A stretch of DNA of 64,000 nt from positions 10,046,001 to 10,110,000 of the forward strand of contig NC_088300.1 in NCBI RefSeq assembly GCF_032854445.1, written 5' to 3'. Source of the DNA: Liolophura sinensis. Its lineage: Eukaryota > Mollusca > Polyplacophora > Chitonida > Chitonidae. This document shows positions 1 through 12,648 of this stretch, piece by piece. Numbering within the stretch: position 1 is the first letter of the stretch; the number at the start of each line of letters is the position of its first letter. A program made the translations under genes and the position numbers. Below the pieces are notes generated by a model. That model was not told the origin of the DNA and did not search any database. It saw nothing but the letters and a program-made list of their open reading frames with translations.

Positions 1-291
1 TTTTTTTTTAGTTTCAGGTGGTCTGATAACGGTCTTGCTGCAGATTATAACAGGGGCGATAGCTCGGTCGTAAAAACGTTATCTCGCGACTCCGGTTCTG
101 ATGTAACACACCCATCGGCAGTAAAAGCCTCAGTTTTAACCAAACCTTATTTGTGAAGCTAAGGTTACTGTGCTGAAGTTAACAGACAGTTAATTCGTGA
201 AGTTAGTTTTATCCTCAGTGTTGACTCAGAAAATTGCTCCAGATAAAGCTGACAATCTACTTTGATAGCTCTGCACATAACTGTAATAAGC
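1..291. other. Unannotated flank
   Basis: The stretch opens with a T run and holds no open frame, tRNA or repeat that I can recognise. Confidence 0.4.
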
Positions 292-551
292 TACTTTCTG
301 TGGGTGGCTCAGTTGCTTAGCGCGCTAGAGCAGAGTAATAACCCAGGAGCCTCTCCCAAACGCGGTCGCTGTTAGTTCAAGCCCAGCTCATGCGTAAGTG
401 GGAAGGGCTCCCTGCAACCTGCGGATGGTCGTGGGTTTCCTCCGGGCTCTTCCCGGTTTCCCTCCAACATAATGCTGGCCGCCGTCGTATAAGTGAAATA
501 TTCTTGAGGACGGCGTAAAACACCAATCAAATAAATAAATACTTTCTGTGG
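292..551 (+). mobile_element. tRNA-derived SINE, family A, near full length, with target-site duplication
   Basis: The 5' head is tRNA-like. It has a box A (GGCTCAGTTGCTTAGCGCGC) near 306-325 and a box B-like GTTAGTTCAAGCCC near 370-383. The body follows, then a 3' end containing TATTCTTGAGGACGGCGTAA and an AAAT tail. A 12-bp direct repeat TACTTTCTGTGG flanks it at 292-303 and 540-551, so the body is about 304-539. SINEs do not code and depend on a LINE reverse transcriptase. Copies of the same family occur at 13,970, 28,885, 29,475, 32,793, 50,183 and 51,892. The intact duplication suggests a fairly recent insertion. Confidence 0.9.
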
Positions 552-989
552 CCTACTCCATAGGCGGATATTTGATTGTTTGCTTCTTATTTAAATACCA
601 AAAACATCATGTTGGTATGTTAAGCTTGTAGCCATTTATTTTCAAACAGTCACAGATGAGGGAGGTTCTGACAGTACAGCCCTCCCGTGTGCGTGCTTAA
701 TGGTGTACCTCGATCTGCAGCTTTTCATTTATGAGTTTAAGTTTCAATTCCTGAGAATGCAAAACTTCTTCAGTAATATATCTAATTTCTGTGCGTAACA
801 TGTGATTTAAAGGAACTAAGTAGGCCTATTTTAGTTTACTCATACAGAAATGTCAGCTATTTCATGTTTAGATCGTTGTTGTTTAACGTTGGGAGATACC
901 ATATGCATTCGTCGAACGTTTGTTGTCACCAGTGATGCATGTGTAGGTCAACAGTGAAAGTCTACAAGTGGAATCTACAAGTTTCCTGT
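552..989. other. Unannotated spacer
   Basis: I see nothing here beyond one TAGGCCTA palindrome at 831-838. Confidence 0.4.
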
Positions 990-1065
990 CCATGGCCGGG
1001 TTTGAACCAAAACCTCGTTCATTTTGTTCAAGCCAAAAGCACCTTGACCACTCAGCCAGGGTCCA
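990..1065 (-). tRNA. tRNA-Ser-like pseudogene or SINE head
   Basis: Read on the minus strand this contains TGGCTGAGTGGTCAAGG, a near-perfect Ser/Leu-type box A and D-arm. It also contains GGTTCAAACCC, a good box B, and a loop with CTTGAA resembling a Ser-TGA anticodon loop. The acceptor ends do not pair and the anticodon stem needs a misplaced loop, so it does not look like a working tRNA. It may be a decayed tRNA gene or the orphaned head of another SINE. It has no visible tail. Confidence 0.5.
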
Positions 1066-1194
1066 CTCCCCATTAATCAGTTTATTTCGCTTGTATAACT
1101 GGTCTATTTCGCAGTTAGGCCTACACCGGAGGGTTTGCATTGTATTATTCTCTCTATCTTATTCTTGATAACTGATCTGCGTACGCCATTGTTA

Positions 1195-1405
1195 TACGAG
1201 TGTGTTATATGTCGGTGCAAAACGTCTTTGTTACACGTCATTGTTTTACGTCTGTGTTATACGTCGTTGTTATAGGCGTCATTGTTATACCCCATTGTTA
1301 TAGGCGTCATTGTTATACGCCATTGTTATACGTCATTGTTTTTTGTCAGTGTTATACGCCAGTGTTGTACGTCATTGTTATACGTCAGTGTTGTACAGGT
1401 ATGAC
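1195..1405. repeat. Minisatellite, ~15-bp GTTATACGTCATT units
   Basis: Degenerate head-to-tail units built on GTTATACGTCATT, with GTTATACGCC and GTTATAGGCGTC variants, run for about 14 copies. The open frame through this stretch is a consequence of the repeat. Confidence 0.85.
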
Positions 1406-2230
1406 GTAATCTCAGGGAAGACATCTTGTACAAGATGCCCATGCGGTATATGAATACCCACAAAGACATGTTACTAGACCTTACATGAAGTTGTCAGCAT
1501 TCCTTTATGCTGATTTTGGTTTACAACAGAATTCAGAGAAATCGATAAGATATCATTAATTACAGAGTTGTCTTAATTAGAGATGCTGAGTGTAACGACA
1601 TATTATATAAACCCTTTATTGTGATTCACTTCACCCGTATCACCGGGTCGGCTGATGAATTGGAAAATTTCATTGCCACAGACTATTGCACCTGGAAGTT
1701 TGTGTAACCAGAGGAAATCTTTGCACCAATAGTAGCAATTTGCGCAACTCGTCTCTAAACAACAACAGCAACCAGTAACAATAACAAACTTTGGTTTATC
1801 GATTTTAAGGCATCAACATGACCATGCAAGAACTAGAGAGTATACGCAGTAAATACGCACTGAAATCTTTTAATTCAAACTGCAAAACTTACAACAAAAT
1901 TTCTTTAAAATACCTCAAGCAGTAAGTAGATACGTTGCAGACATGCAATAGCTAATCAAAATGGCTAAGATATTGCCATAGGGCCAGACCAACACTCATG
2001 AAAATCTTAGAGTTATTAAGGTCCTCATAAGAAAGCTTGAAACCAACTTTAATTACGTTCGGTGCATGAAGTAATTCAGTAGATATCTTGCAGACGGATC
2101 GATAAACAGTGAGTTGGATGACAAGGACAAAAAAAAGGCTAAGCGATCCAACTACCAACACCACGGTGTCAAACAACATACAAGTTATGAAAATATAGCA
2201 TAAACTTAAACTTTTATAGCATAAAAGACC
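1406..2230. other. Unannotated spacer
   Basis: A+T-rich sequence. A 75-codon minus-strand frame near 1,952-2,179 has a hydrophobic start but no family resemblance or splice context that I can support. Confidence 0.35.
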
Positions 2231-2620
2231 TAGGAATATTTTTACTAGTAATCATGGTAAGTTTATGTCCTTTCGTCAACCATATTTAATAATATTTTGA
2301 AATGAATTCGTGATGTCATGAATTAAAATTATGATATGTTGACATAATTTCGTAATATCTGGAAATGATTGGAAGAAATCAAGAAACAGATATGTTTAAT
2401 TCTGTTCTTGAATGTCTTTACTTCTATTTCTGATGTCGGTGAAATATTTCATCATATCTTAAAAACGCACCAACATATCAGTAAGTGATTTCAAGATACC
2501 AGAAATGACTTAATGATGTCAAGAATTAATTTATGATATCTTAAATTTTTTACTGATATCATTAAATGAATTCAAGATGTTTTAAATTATATTAATATAT
2601 CAAAATATTTGAATTAAAAG
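2231..2620. repeat. Degenerate ~20-bp A+T-rich repeat with GATATC/GATGTC cores
   Basis: Units resembling AAATGAATTCATGATATC recur about every 18-21 bp. Their cores are palindromic (GATATC, TGATGTCATG, ATATGTTGACATA). Divergence is high and no unit repeats exactly, which suggests an old satellite. Confidence 0.5.
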
Positions 2621-3854
2621 GTAAAACGGCTTGACATAAGGGGAAGGCTCTAAAAATCTCGCTTGTTAAAACTCTTATCCTTATACAGGAAGTGTAACAT
2701 CACAGGTTTTAGAGGGAGTCAAACATGGAAAGCTATGATTATCTTTGTATTGAGACAAATGATAAAAGAAACCTTACAGTTCATTAGTTTTACAAATTAT
2801 CATTAGCCTGTGTCGTATTATAAAAGCTATTGATTGCGTGGTAGAATTTATTTAGCGAAGACAACCTATATATAACGTGAAGTTGAAAGTGAATCTGTCG
2901 ATGTACACGTACAAATCATGGGGTAGCAATTAGAGCTGTCCTGTAGCTATCTGCGTGATGATAGATCGCCTCCTCAGTTTTATCAGAGCATCCATAAACA
3001 ACCAGGAAGCCGCTTGGTTTCCTTTTCATCTCGCAATTAAACCCGCTATATATAGAATAGTGCGCGCAGTATTTAACCCACTTTATTGGGGAAAAAAAGA
3101 GAAAATGACAGATATCCGAGAGAAGACAACAGGGTGATAAAAGACTTCCTGCGCCATATTATTTTCCAACAGACAGGTGCGAATATGTTTCAATATGTCT
3201 TCATTCAAGACCAATAAATGTCCCTTAACCCATACTTGACTTCTTCTCTGCGTCTTTGAACTTTGAGTTAAAAATTGAGTATGAGAATTATATTTGTACT
3301 AAGAGTAGTTACATATCATACAGACTTTCACGCTACGTAATACAATGCGTTTAACATGGCTACCGGCACAGTTTAAACAAAAAACAAATGTCTGTACGGA
3401 AAAGATGTGCAAGTACATATGCACTCTGAAATGTGTGCACGGATACTGGCATTATTGCATACAGAGACCAGACATTTGCCATTTGACCACGTTTCTGCTG
3501 ACCTGCCTCTAAACAGGTGTGACGTCAGGATGACCCAATGACCGCAGATCATTTGTACACATGCACGCGTACAGGAATTAACCTATGTATATCAGAATAA
3601 ATAAATATGTGAGTTTCAAACAAAGCTATTATTATATATCTCTACTGATATCACACCGTCTTTCTCATATGGTTTTATTTACTTTGTTCACTTACTTATG
3701 AGTCTTTAAGCGTCGCTCGTAATATATTGACAGGGTCCTGCAACAGAAAAGTTCGCGGTTTCTCAAGTACTGCCTCACTGGAATGCCGCAGAGGAGCCAT
3801 ACTCAGAAAAAACGCGGTGACCAAACTTGATCTCAGTCCACCAGTCAGACAAAA
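2621..3854. other. Unannotated spacer
   Basis: No gene is recognised. A perfect TGACGTCA palindrome lies at 3,520-3,527. Confidence 0.35.
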
Positions 3855-4935
3855 GGCCAGCTGTACTTTGTCTCCTCAGCCCACTCAGAGACAAACACTG
3901 GACCGGCCGTACTTGGCCTAACTCATCATCCCACCCAGCGACCAACACTGGGCCGGCCATACTTGGCCTATGTCCTCAGTCCACCCAGGGAGAAACACCG
4001 GGCCGACGATACTTGGTCTATCTCCTCAGCCCACCCAGAGACCAACACTGGACCGGTCGTACTTGAACTATCTCCTCAACCCACCCATGCAGAGACAAAC
4101 GCCGATCCGACTATACTTGGCATATCTCCTCAACCCACCCATGCAGAGACAAACGCCGATCCGACTATACTTGGCATATCTCCTCAACCCACCCATGCAG
4201 AGACAAACGCCGGACCGACCATACTTGGCCTATCTCCTCAACCCACCCAGAAACAATTACCGGACCGACCATACTTGGCCTATCTCCTTAGCTCATCTGG
4301 AGATAAACACCGGGCCGGTCGTACGTGGCGTATCGCTTCAGTCCTCCCAGACACAAACACCTGACTGTAACGACTAAGATTGATCTGTCTTCTCAACCCA
4401 CTCAGAGACCAACACCGGGCCGGCCATACTTGGCCTATCATCTCAGCCCATCCAAATATCAACAATGGGCCGGCCATACTTGGCCTATCATCTCAGCCCA
4501 TCCAAATATCAACAATGGGCCGGCCATACTTGGCCTATCATCTCAGCCCATCCAAATATCAACAATGGGCCGACCATACTTGGCCTATCACCTCAGCCCA
4601 TCCAAATATCAACAATGGGCCGGCCATACTTGGCTTATCATCTCAGCCCATCCAAATATCAACAATGGGCCGGCCAAACTTGACCTATCATCTCAGCCCA
4701 TCCAAATATCAACAATGGGCCGGCCATACTTGGCCTATCATCTCAGCCTATCCAGATACCAACACTAGGCCGGCCATACTAGACCTATCGCCTCAGCCTA
4801 TCCAAATACCAACAATGGGCCGGGCTTACTTGGCCTATCATCTCAGCCCATCCAGATACCAACACTGGGCCGGCCGAACTTGCCCTAACTCCTTAGTTTA
4901 TCCAGAGACATACACCGCGCCTACCGTACTTGGCC
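3855..4935. repeat. 50-bp minisatellite, ~21 copies
   Basis: The unit contains GGCCGGCCATACTTGGCC, then TATCATCTCAGCCCATCC, then a CAACAATGGG segment. The spacing is exactly 50 bp in the homogeneous core (for example TCTCAGCCCA at 4,441, 4,491 and 4,541). The 5' third is divergent, with CTCAACCCACCCATGCAGAG variants; the core at 4,440-4,740 is nearly identical. Several long plus-strand frames (up to 200 codons) run through it only because the unit lacks stops, and a 50-bp period shifts frame at every unit. I do not regard them as genes. Confidence 0.95.
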
Positions 4936-6254
4936 TGACTGCTCGGGTGTTGTCAGTTGATTGTGAGGCGCTGTTTAAATGATTCTAATGAGGAAAAAGT
5001 TAAAATGCAATCGTTTAATAAATTTTACTGACTTTATTTTCAACAATAACACTTGCACAGACGAGGCTTATGTTTTGTGAAAGGTAATTATTTAGACTAT
5101 TTAAAATAATGGCAAAAATTCGATTGAATTTGCGCTAACCGATATTTCCACCAAAACCTCCGGTATAGCCCCTTGAAAAAGCTTCATGGACATTCAATAC
5201 GAAACACTGAGACTCACAATTTCAACCTTCCCTCTACTCATGCCATAAATCAGTGGATCGCCATGAGCACGTGTGGAGCATGGGTGTTTTATTTGCTGAT
5301 TTATCATATTCATTTCGCCTCACTCCGGTTACGTGCCGACGGACATGTTCCCTGTAATGAAACACTGCTGCTGGGCGACATGAAAACATGCGGGGGAGAG
5401 CTGTAGAGACCTGACACCTGCCTGTATACGGAAAGCAGTTATACCTACCCTTCTGAAAAAAAGAGGGACAAGTATTGGCTCTGCCATAGTTCGCCACCAT
5501 AATGCAGTTTCAGCATGACCGGTAAACCTTTTGGTGAAAGAAAGAAGTTGTGTCGGGATTTATTTAAATAGAAATATATAACTTTCATGTATTTATATAA
5601 AATGGATAACATTTTTGTGCGAGATTTACACATATCTAGTTCATGTGAGGTAGTGAAAGTTCCCGTGCGATTACAACTTCGCATGTCGTCGACTTTGACA
5701 ATTAAACAACATGTGTGTGTTGGTAACGAGGGATTTAATGTGAGCAGGGGGGATAGCCCTGTCAGTAGATAACAGAGGTGCTAAGCTTAAATCTTACGAT
5801 ATCAACACTGCCAATTTGGGAGGCCATGGCACTAAACTACATCTCCTTATAGAGTGATATAAGTCATCTTGAATTAGATACGAACAGGATATACATGCTT
5901 AGCAGATTAAGCTATCGCAGTTAAATGTCTTTCCCCTCCAGATCTTTGATAATTGAGGAAATATTTAGTTTTGTTTATATTTATTTGAGTGAAGTACGTG
6001 TATGTATATGTATTATCGTACCGCTACTGTTCGTGAATGGCCTCTTTGTTGAAACATTTCACAATATCAGATTCGAAGCAAAAATGTGTTAAAACTTAAC
6101 TAAATTCTGTTGACATAACTGACAATAACTTTATTTTTACCCAGTTTTAAACTCGATTTACAGTGACATTCCTGCTGCAGTTAATTTGAAGGACTAAGAA
6201 ATCCACCTGGACCCAGGAATAAACCACCACATCTCGCCAGGTATACTAGACAAA
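4936..6254. other. Unannotated spacer
   Basis: Short frames on both strands overlap each other near 5,173-5,770. None has a recognisable domain or splice structure. Confidence 0.35.
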
Positions 6255-6815
6255 CACCTCCCGGAGCCGGGTCAGCGGGAGTTGGATCGGAAGACGCGAC
6301 CTATTTACTGACGAAGACCTGGTCTCAAGGGATTGGACCCGAACACGCGACCTAACTGACGAAGATCTGGTCTCCAAGAACTGGATTCGAACATACAACC
6401 TAACTACAAAGTTCTAGCGTCCAGGAGCAGGCTTCAAACACGCGACCTGTTTTTTGTTATTTCTAATGTAGCAAAGTCAAAATATTGTTTGACTACGTAA
6501 ATCCTGGGTATGTTATTGCACAACAAATTTCAGCTAAAATAAGGGAAAGAAACATACCAAAGTTAATGATTAAAATTTTTTACTCAAATCTAAGATCGCT
6601 TCGTGATCACGGGCCTGGTCTTCATGAGCTGGATTTAAACACTCGACTCAACTGATAAACTTCTGACCTCCATGGACTGGATTCGAACACTCGACTAAAT
6701 GAAGTTCTGGTCTACAGGGACTGGATTCGTACATGCGACTTAACTGAAGAAATTCTGGTTTAAAGGAAGTGGATTCGAACACGCGACGTGAGAGACCGAA
6801 CACGCGACCACGATG
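6255..6815. repeat. ~47-bp repeat in two blocks, each unit carrying a box-B-like GGATTCGAAC
   Basis: Units lie at 6,255-6,450 and again at 6,605-6,815. Each pairs a CTGGTCTC(C)A segment with a GGATTCGAACACGCGACC segment. On the minus strand the latter reads GTGTTCGAATCC, which matches the tRNA box B consensus. Three units carry the exact ten bases (near 6,383, 6,670 and 6,771) and the others are one or two changes away. No A box or tRNA body accompanies them. The two blocks are separated by about 155 bp of unrelated A+T-rich sequence. Confidence 0.75.
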
Positions 6816-7904
6816 TACATTTCACTGGTTGTGTCTCGCATCCGTTAGAGCCTACCAAGAGCTGGGCGAGTCTTTTCAGTGTATTACAACTTTAACGACC
6901 GTTCTACAGTGTACACTTATATAATTTCTTTACAACATTTTTTCTCAAGTTGCTAAATTCGTATATCAGATCGGCTTTACTATTATACATTTGTATTTCT
7001 AAATGCCACTTATACAGAGATATAAAAACGAACGTTTGTCTGTTTATAACGCTATTAATGGTATAATTACACTAAGTTAACTGATATTTGTGAGACGGGG
7101 GGAGGTGTAGTCTGCACGTACAGCAGTTGAGGGGGTAAAGGTTTATAATATGGAGGAAGGTTCGTCAGAACTGAGACTGAAACAGGCATTTCACACATAA
7201 ACACAGTGGCAACTTATGGGTGTTGTGTTTCTTATAAATTTTCACTCTATGTAATGGTGGCAAGCGGTTGGGGTGGGAGGGTGTCAGAAACGGTGGCGTT
7301 GGGGCGAGTGGGGTGTAAGCGGTGACGCTCTAAGAAACAGGGTAACGAAGTCCTGGGCTCTGTGATGATAAGTTAACTTCACGATAGTCAGCTGTGATGA
7401 TTCAAAGTTTGACTTGCCGGGATTCGTATCTGACGGAAATGTCCCGGCTTAATCTCTCAAATCATAAACAGCGAGATTTCTATGACCCAGCGATTAAAAT
7501 ACCAAACAATATTTATAGCTGTTTTATGAAGATAGAGACATGGAGTACTGTAACATTATCTATAGGCCACACAGACTGCATATGGGGATAAATACACGGT
7601 AGTCCGTGGTAAACATTATAGCGGTTATTTTGCACCGGCTTTTATATACGGCACAGATACGGGCTAGCCAGTAACCATTACGACACTTTGCCATAAGAAT
7701 GATCTCCCATCAATCCATAAGTTGTAAATATCGTAGGTCTACCAATAAGATTTTATGATGGTTAAACTCAAATACTTCTTACTCTAAAGAAACACAGCTG
7801 CTGCGACATCAAGTGAATGGCACATGTTAAAGACAAGTTGACTGGCCAACCGACAAACAGTTGGAGCAACGTCTTTACACCCTACAGACCGATACATCTC
7901 GCAA
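6816..7904. other. Unannotated spacer
   Basis: There is a G-rich strand segment near 7,095-7,340 (GGGGGGAGGTG, GGGGCGAGTGGGG). Nothing coding is recognised. Confidence 0.35.
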
Positions 7905-8430
7905 TATCCTACTCGTGTGGGACCGTAACCCGTCTGTCATAGACACCTAACGCTATTGACTTCATCGACCCGGGTCCAGTGGGTCCGTTACCCGTCTGTC
8001 ATAGACCCCTAACGCTACTGAGTTCATTGATCCGCTGATAGACCCAGCTTCATCCTGCTCCAGTGGGTCCGTTACCCGTCTGTCATAGACCCCTACCACT
8101 ACTGACTTCCCTGATCCGCTCATAGACCCCGCTTCATCCTGCTCCAGTGGGACCGTTACTCTTCAGTCATGGGCCCTTATACCTACTGACCTCGCTGATT
8201 CGGTGATAGACCCCGCTTTATCATGTTCCAGTGGGGCAGTATCCGTCTGTCATGAACTCTTTAAACTATTGACTTCAATGATTCGCTGATGTATCCCGCT
8301 TTATCGTGCTCCGATGGGGCCGTTACTCGTCTCTCCTGGACACCGGACACTACTGACTTCACTGATTCACTGAGAGACCGCGCTTCATCCTGTTCCAGTG
8401 GGGCCGTATCCGTCTATCATGGACAGCAAA
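7905..8430. repeat. 84-bp minisatellite, ~6 copies
   Basis: The unit contains CCGTTACCCGTCTGTCATAG, CTACTGACTTCACTGATTCG and CTTCATCCTGCTCCAGTGGG. GGGTCCGTTA at 7,981 and 8,065 and GGGACCGTTA at 8,149 give a period of exactly 84 bp. The 84-bp period is a multiple of three, so a long plus-strand frame (from 8,289) passes through it; I treat that frame as an artefact. Confidence 0.9.
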
Positions 8431-9203
8431 TACTTTACTGCTTGAGTTCGCCGCTTCGTTTCGTGTTGTCGTGTTTGCAGTATAGTCGTGTTGGCAAATG
8501 TGAGCCGGAATCACAGAGTGCAATACTGAGGCAATGTGGCAAATGTGGAAGAGAACCAGGATGGCGGGAAGACATATGTATCATACTGGACCGGAATGAC
8601 TGCTTCATTGGGTGAATCGCCAGGACAAATGATGACCGCGAAGACGTACATGGAGCATATTGAACCGGGATACCGTATGGGTCATAGTTAATAAGGATGA
8701 AAAGTGTTGGGATGGCAAAGTACAAAGGCGTTGCAAAAGCGTGACGATAAACTTCCAGACTTGGCCCAATTTAGTGTTGGGTGGTAGCAGTGAAAACGAA
8801 TCACAGGTTTATCTTGGATGCTGTATACAACCAACATTCGGAGACCATGGGCGGTAGCTACTCACTAATTGTCTACGTCGATTAGCCGTGTCACACTTGT
8901 CATATTGCGGCGATTTATTACGATATGGAGAGACGTTAATGATAAAAAATGGTACCAGAGCACTAGGGCACGGCAGCAGCTAGTGCGAGACGATCTTACA
9001 GTGGCAGACAGGTTAAACAGAAAACATGGATCTTCTGTGCACGGAGGTAGAAAAGTCAGAAACATGGCCAATACGAATTTATCATCACCTAACACTCTGA
9101 GAGAATAATTAATATTTATTAGTTAGCTATTTATTCTGTATAGTGATCACGAGGGATAAAATATAGGGGTACTTTTCTTAAATAATGAATCAAACTGTTA
9201 CCG

Positions 9204-9207
<4 letters not shown>
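8431..9207. other. Unannotated spacer
   Basis: Overlapping short frames lie on both strands (8,660-9,108). No domain is recognised. Confidence 0.3.

Positions 9208-9253
<46 letters not shown>
9208..9253. repeat. (TA)n microsatellite
   Basis: About 23 uninterrupted TA dinucleotides. Confidence 0.98.
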
Positions 9254-9256
<3 letters not shown>

Positions 9257-12200
9257 AGGCCAGTAGGCCTATAGGCATATCGAGCTAGAGCTTGGAATCA
9301 AGAGTTACTGGTTTAGAGCTACAGCAGATAAGCCGTGCTTAAAGACGTGTTAGCCACCTTATATCAGAAATGTCAAAAACCAGACAGATTTATATCTTTG
9401 CCTATTTCAAACGAAAACCGAGCTTTTATTAAGGAGAGGTTTATTTGTCCAGCATGTAGTCGAGAAAACCAGCTGACATACGGACTATTAACAATACACG
9501 GAAGTTTACTCAGCAGGAGATACCAAGGCCCAGAAGATTACACAAACCGAGATGACTTGGTTGTGAAATGATTGAGGTAGGCTACATCCTAAGGAGATGC
9601 TAGTACACTCTGGTAACACGCTAGTACATTTTCGTGACATCAACATTAAAGATTAGACATCAACCATGCACCTCTGTACCTAAAGATGCCATAGAGAACT
9701 TTGGAGATCTCTCTTACTAATTAACTTGTAAATCCCCGGTACTCCTGTCTGAAAGCAATAAACGCGTGTCTCTTATATAACCTGGTTATGTATTTGTCTA
9801 TAACACGCCAATGTCACCCAGTTACATGTGATAATAAAGAGGCCAGGAAAGCCTAGCGACCTTGCTGATGACAAAGACGATTTGGGCAGCTGGTAAATTA
9901 TAGTTAGCCTACGTGCAATATTATTCTGCGCCAAACGATACGAGTATGAGTTTGACAAAACTATTACATGAGAATGCAAAGATAACTAGCACAGCGACGT
10001 CTGTGCCTCGTAAAGTAAAATTGGGTAAGGTCTAGTTCACGTCCATAGCAAACGTTTTGCCCTGGATTAGAGCCTCCCCGACGAGCAAGTCGGCGGAACG
10101 AAAATACGTTCCAAAACTTACGTGTCAGGCATGGGGAAATGTCAGTTATCAAATTTCAGTTATTGGCTTCGATCGCGGTCTTCTCCACAATATTTATTTT
10201 CTTCGGGGCGTATACGAGTGGTAATTCCATGATATGTCGCTTTTGTGCTCTTCTCACAACTGTGACGACGTCCACATTTTGCGCCCGAAACTTGGAGCGG
10301 GTAGACATCTCGCCAAGCGAGATTTTCTGATGAATTATCAGAGATCGAGAACTATCAAACAAACATGGGGTACCTAAACACAGTGTAATAATCAGGTGCA
10401 CAAAGAAGTCGCCCTGGCGAAGGATGGCAGCGGTATCCGCATATCAGTAAATGTAAGCCATCGATGGACTGGGTTTTCGGGCTTATATCTCATAAAGTGC
10501 CAAAATGAGGATGCACTGGAATACATTTATATATGAAACAGGAAATTATATATATGTTCAACATTTATAAAACGCACTGATATTTGCAATACACCGTGGT
10601 ATAAATGAGATCATTCGCCTTTGAGCTCTTCATGATCTGTATAAATTAGGGTAAAAAAAGCTTGCAATCAGCTCCTGAATCGGTTACCTACTGGCTGCTC
10701 GCCATCGCCACGCAGGCCAGACAGTTTTTTCTTAGTATGAGTTACGGCATTGAGATCGGCGTTGTCAGATTGTCTTACGGGGGCGATGTAATCACCTCGG
10801 CCTCACTGAACCGCCATGTTCTGGCCGTTCGTCTTTGCGCCGAAATCTAGATGAAACAGGGTCATATATTGTAAATTATGGATGTTTTTGATTATGAAGC
10901 TCGATAAGGAAATTTGTCAAATTACGCAGCCATGTTAAAGACGCCACATAACGACAGCGATAACATCGTCTAATTTAAGGAGACGTAAGAACGTACTCCC
11001 TGGCCTCGAGTTGGAATGAAAACATTCGCCTGCATGTTTGAACTGTTCCATCAGCTCGGCATATATACCAACACTATAATAAATGTGTTACATACACAGA
11101 AGCGAGCACCAGTCAAATTGCAGACGTCGCTTTGATTAATGTTATAAGAGACCTAAGTGTAAGTTTGATATCTATACATTTGTCAATTTGCACGGTAATG
11201 ATGAAGACGCCATTTGTGGCTTGTGATAGAATCATCAGGAAGAGTCTGCACTGGACGACCTCGCTAACACTAGCTTCTCACCATTACCTCCACTCTAGGT
11301 TTAATTATCTTAATTCAGCGAACAGCGATATGTGGTAATTCTCTCAAGATATATGTTGCCTAACATGACTTTATACAGAAAGCATATCGGGGGTATATGG
11401 ATCACATTTATCCTGCTCAGTCGGATTTAGAATACCATACATTATGTATTATGTAAGTGAGTATATCAGAAAGTCAGCATGGCGAAATCAGAAATGGTGC
11501 AGAGCTGATAATGCTGTGGCACCATGTAGTATATTTAATGATATAAGCTCAGCGTTTTAAACATATTATACCAATACTCAAAATTGCATTTATACATGTT
11601 GACGCACTGAACGATAAACATTATTTTTGTTGATGAAACTGACATAAGATGTATATAACATTGCGAACTTTTGCAGATATAATTAAACCCATTCTTAATA
11701 GGCATACAACCGTCTGGCCCCTTAAATGCCGAACTCAGGGACACTGAGCAGTTCCGACATCCCGAATTTGCAGAGATGATCCACACTTAATAGTTTGACA
11801 TGGATGTCAATTTAGAAAAGGATTTCCTTTAACCCTAGACATAAACCAAAGTTTGGTGTACGTTAATATAAAAGACGTGTTAATGTCGGCAGATCCACAA
11901 GAACAGAGTAGCATGCTTTTTCAGTATTGTCGGGAGAAGTCATTACTCGGATTGGGTGAGACTGGCACTGATTTAATGATGACTTCTCCCCCAGCTTTCA
12001 TCGTTCATCATGGAATGGCTATGGCCTCGTATAAGCTTGGGGAGTTCGGTGCAAATTTCTGCACTGACGAATCTCCTTCTTTCTCGACAACAGTCCACGA
12101 AGTAACGACACTCGTGTCATACATTATACATCCGAGACAGAGAGTTTACGAGCTGGCAGCTCCGAAAGAGTTATAATTAAGGGGAATTACCTCTGTAAAG

Positions 12201-12594
12201 TTGAGATACGAACTCAGTAAACAGATGATTACAAACACACATTTATTTATACATGTAGGCCTATACGTGGAAACAAACAAATAATGAGAAATATCTCATT
12301 TCAGGGTCTATTAATTTAAAGATTTCTTAAATAAACTTCTCACCTTGATGCGTTTGACATCTTGTCTGGTATTAATAAGAGATGATGTATGTTTGTTTTG
12401 TTTGTTTGTTTGTTCACCAATATAATATACAAAACATAAGATTCACATAAATATACAGAAACATACTGGCGGGTATAAAGCTCCATAGAACTTGCTCTAT
12501 CCCATTAACATAGAATTTGTATATAATACAGGCATGTGAACTATGGTGATTATAAACGTCGTGATTATCTGTTCCTGTGAAGAAAGTAAATAAA
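9254..12594. other. Unannotated spacer, 3.3 kb
   Basis: No confident gene. A plus-strand frame at 11,881-12,176 (about 97 codons from its first ATG) has no family I recognise and overlaps nothing. A GTTT microsatellite lies at 12,388-12,412. TAGGCCTA occurs at 9,264 and 12,256. Confidence 0.35.
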
Positions 12595-12648
12595 TAAATA
12601 ATATATACAGGTACTTATAGTAACGACTATCAAGTATATTATTGTGTG

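Noticed and set aside
3963-4377. Two overlapping ~134-codon plus-strand frames
   Set aside because: The same minisatellite is read in two frames at once, which is not how a coding gene behaves.
4380-4982. 200-codon plus-strand frame with repeated peptides
   Set aside because: It lies wholly in the 50-bp minisatellite. The period is not a multiple of three, so the same DNA is read in all three frames, and there is no start or splice context.
11853-12176. 107-codon plus-strand frame
   Set aside because: It begins with TTG, leaving about 97 codons from the first ATG, and has no recognisable domain. One frame of this length is expected by chance in 64 kb.
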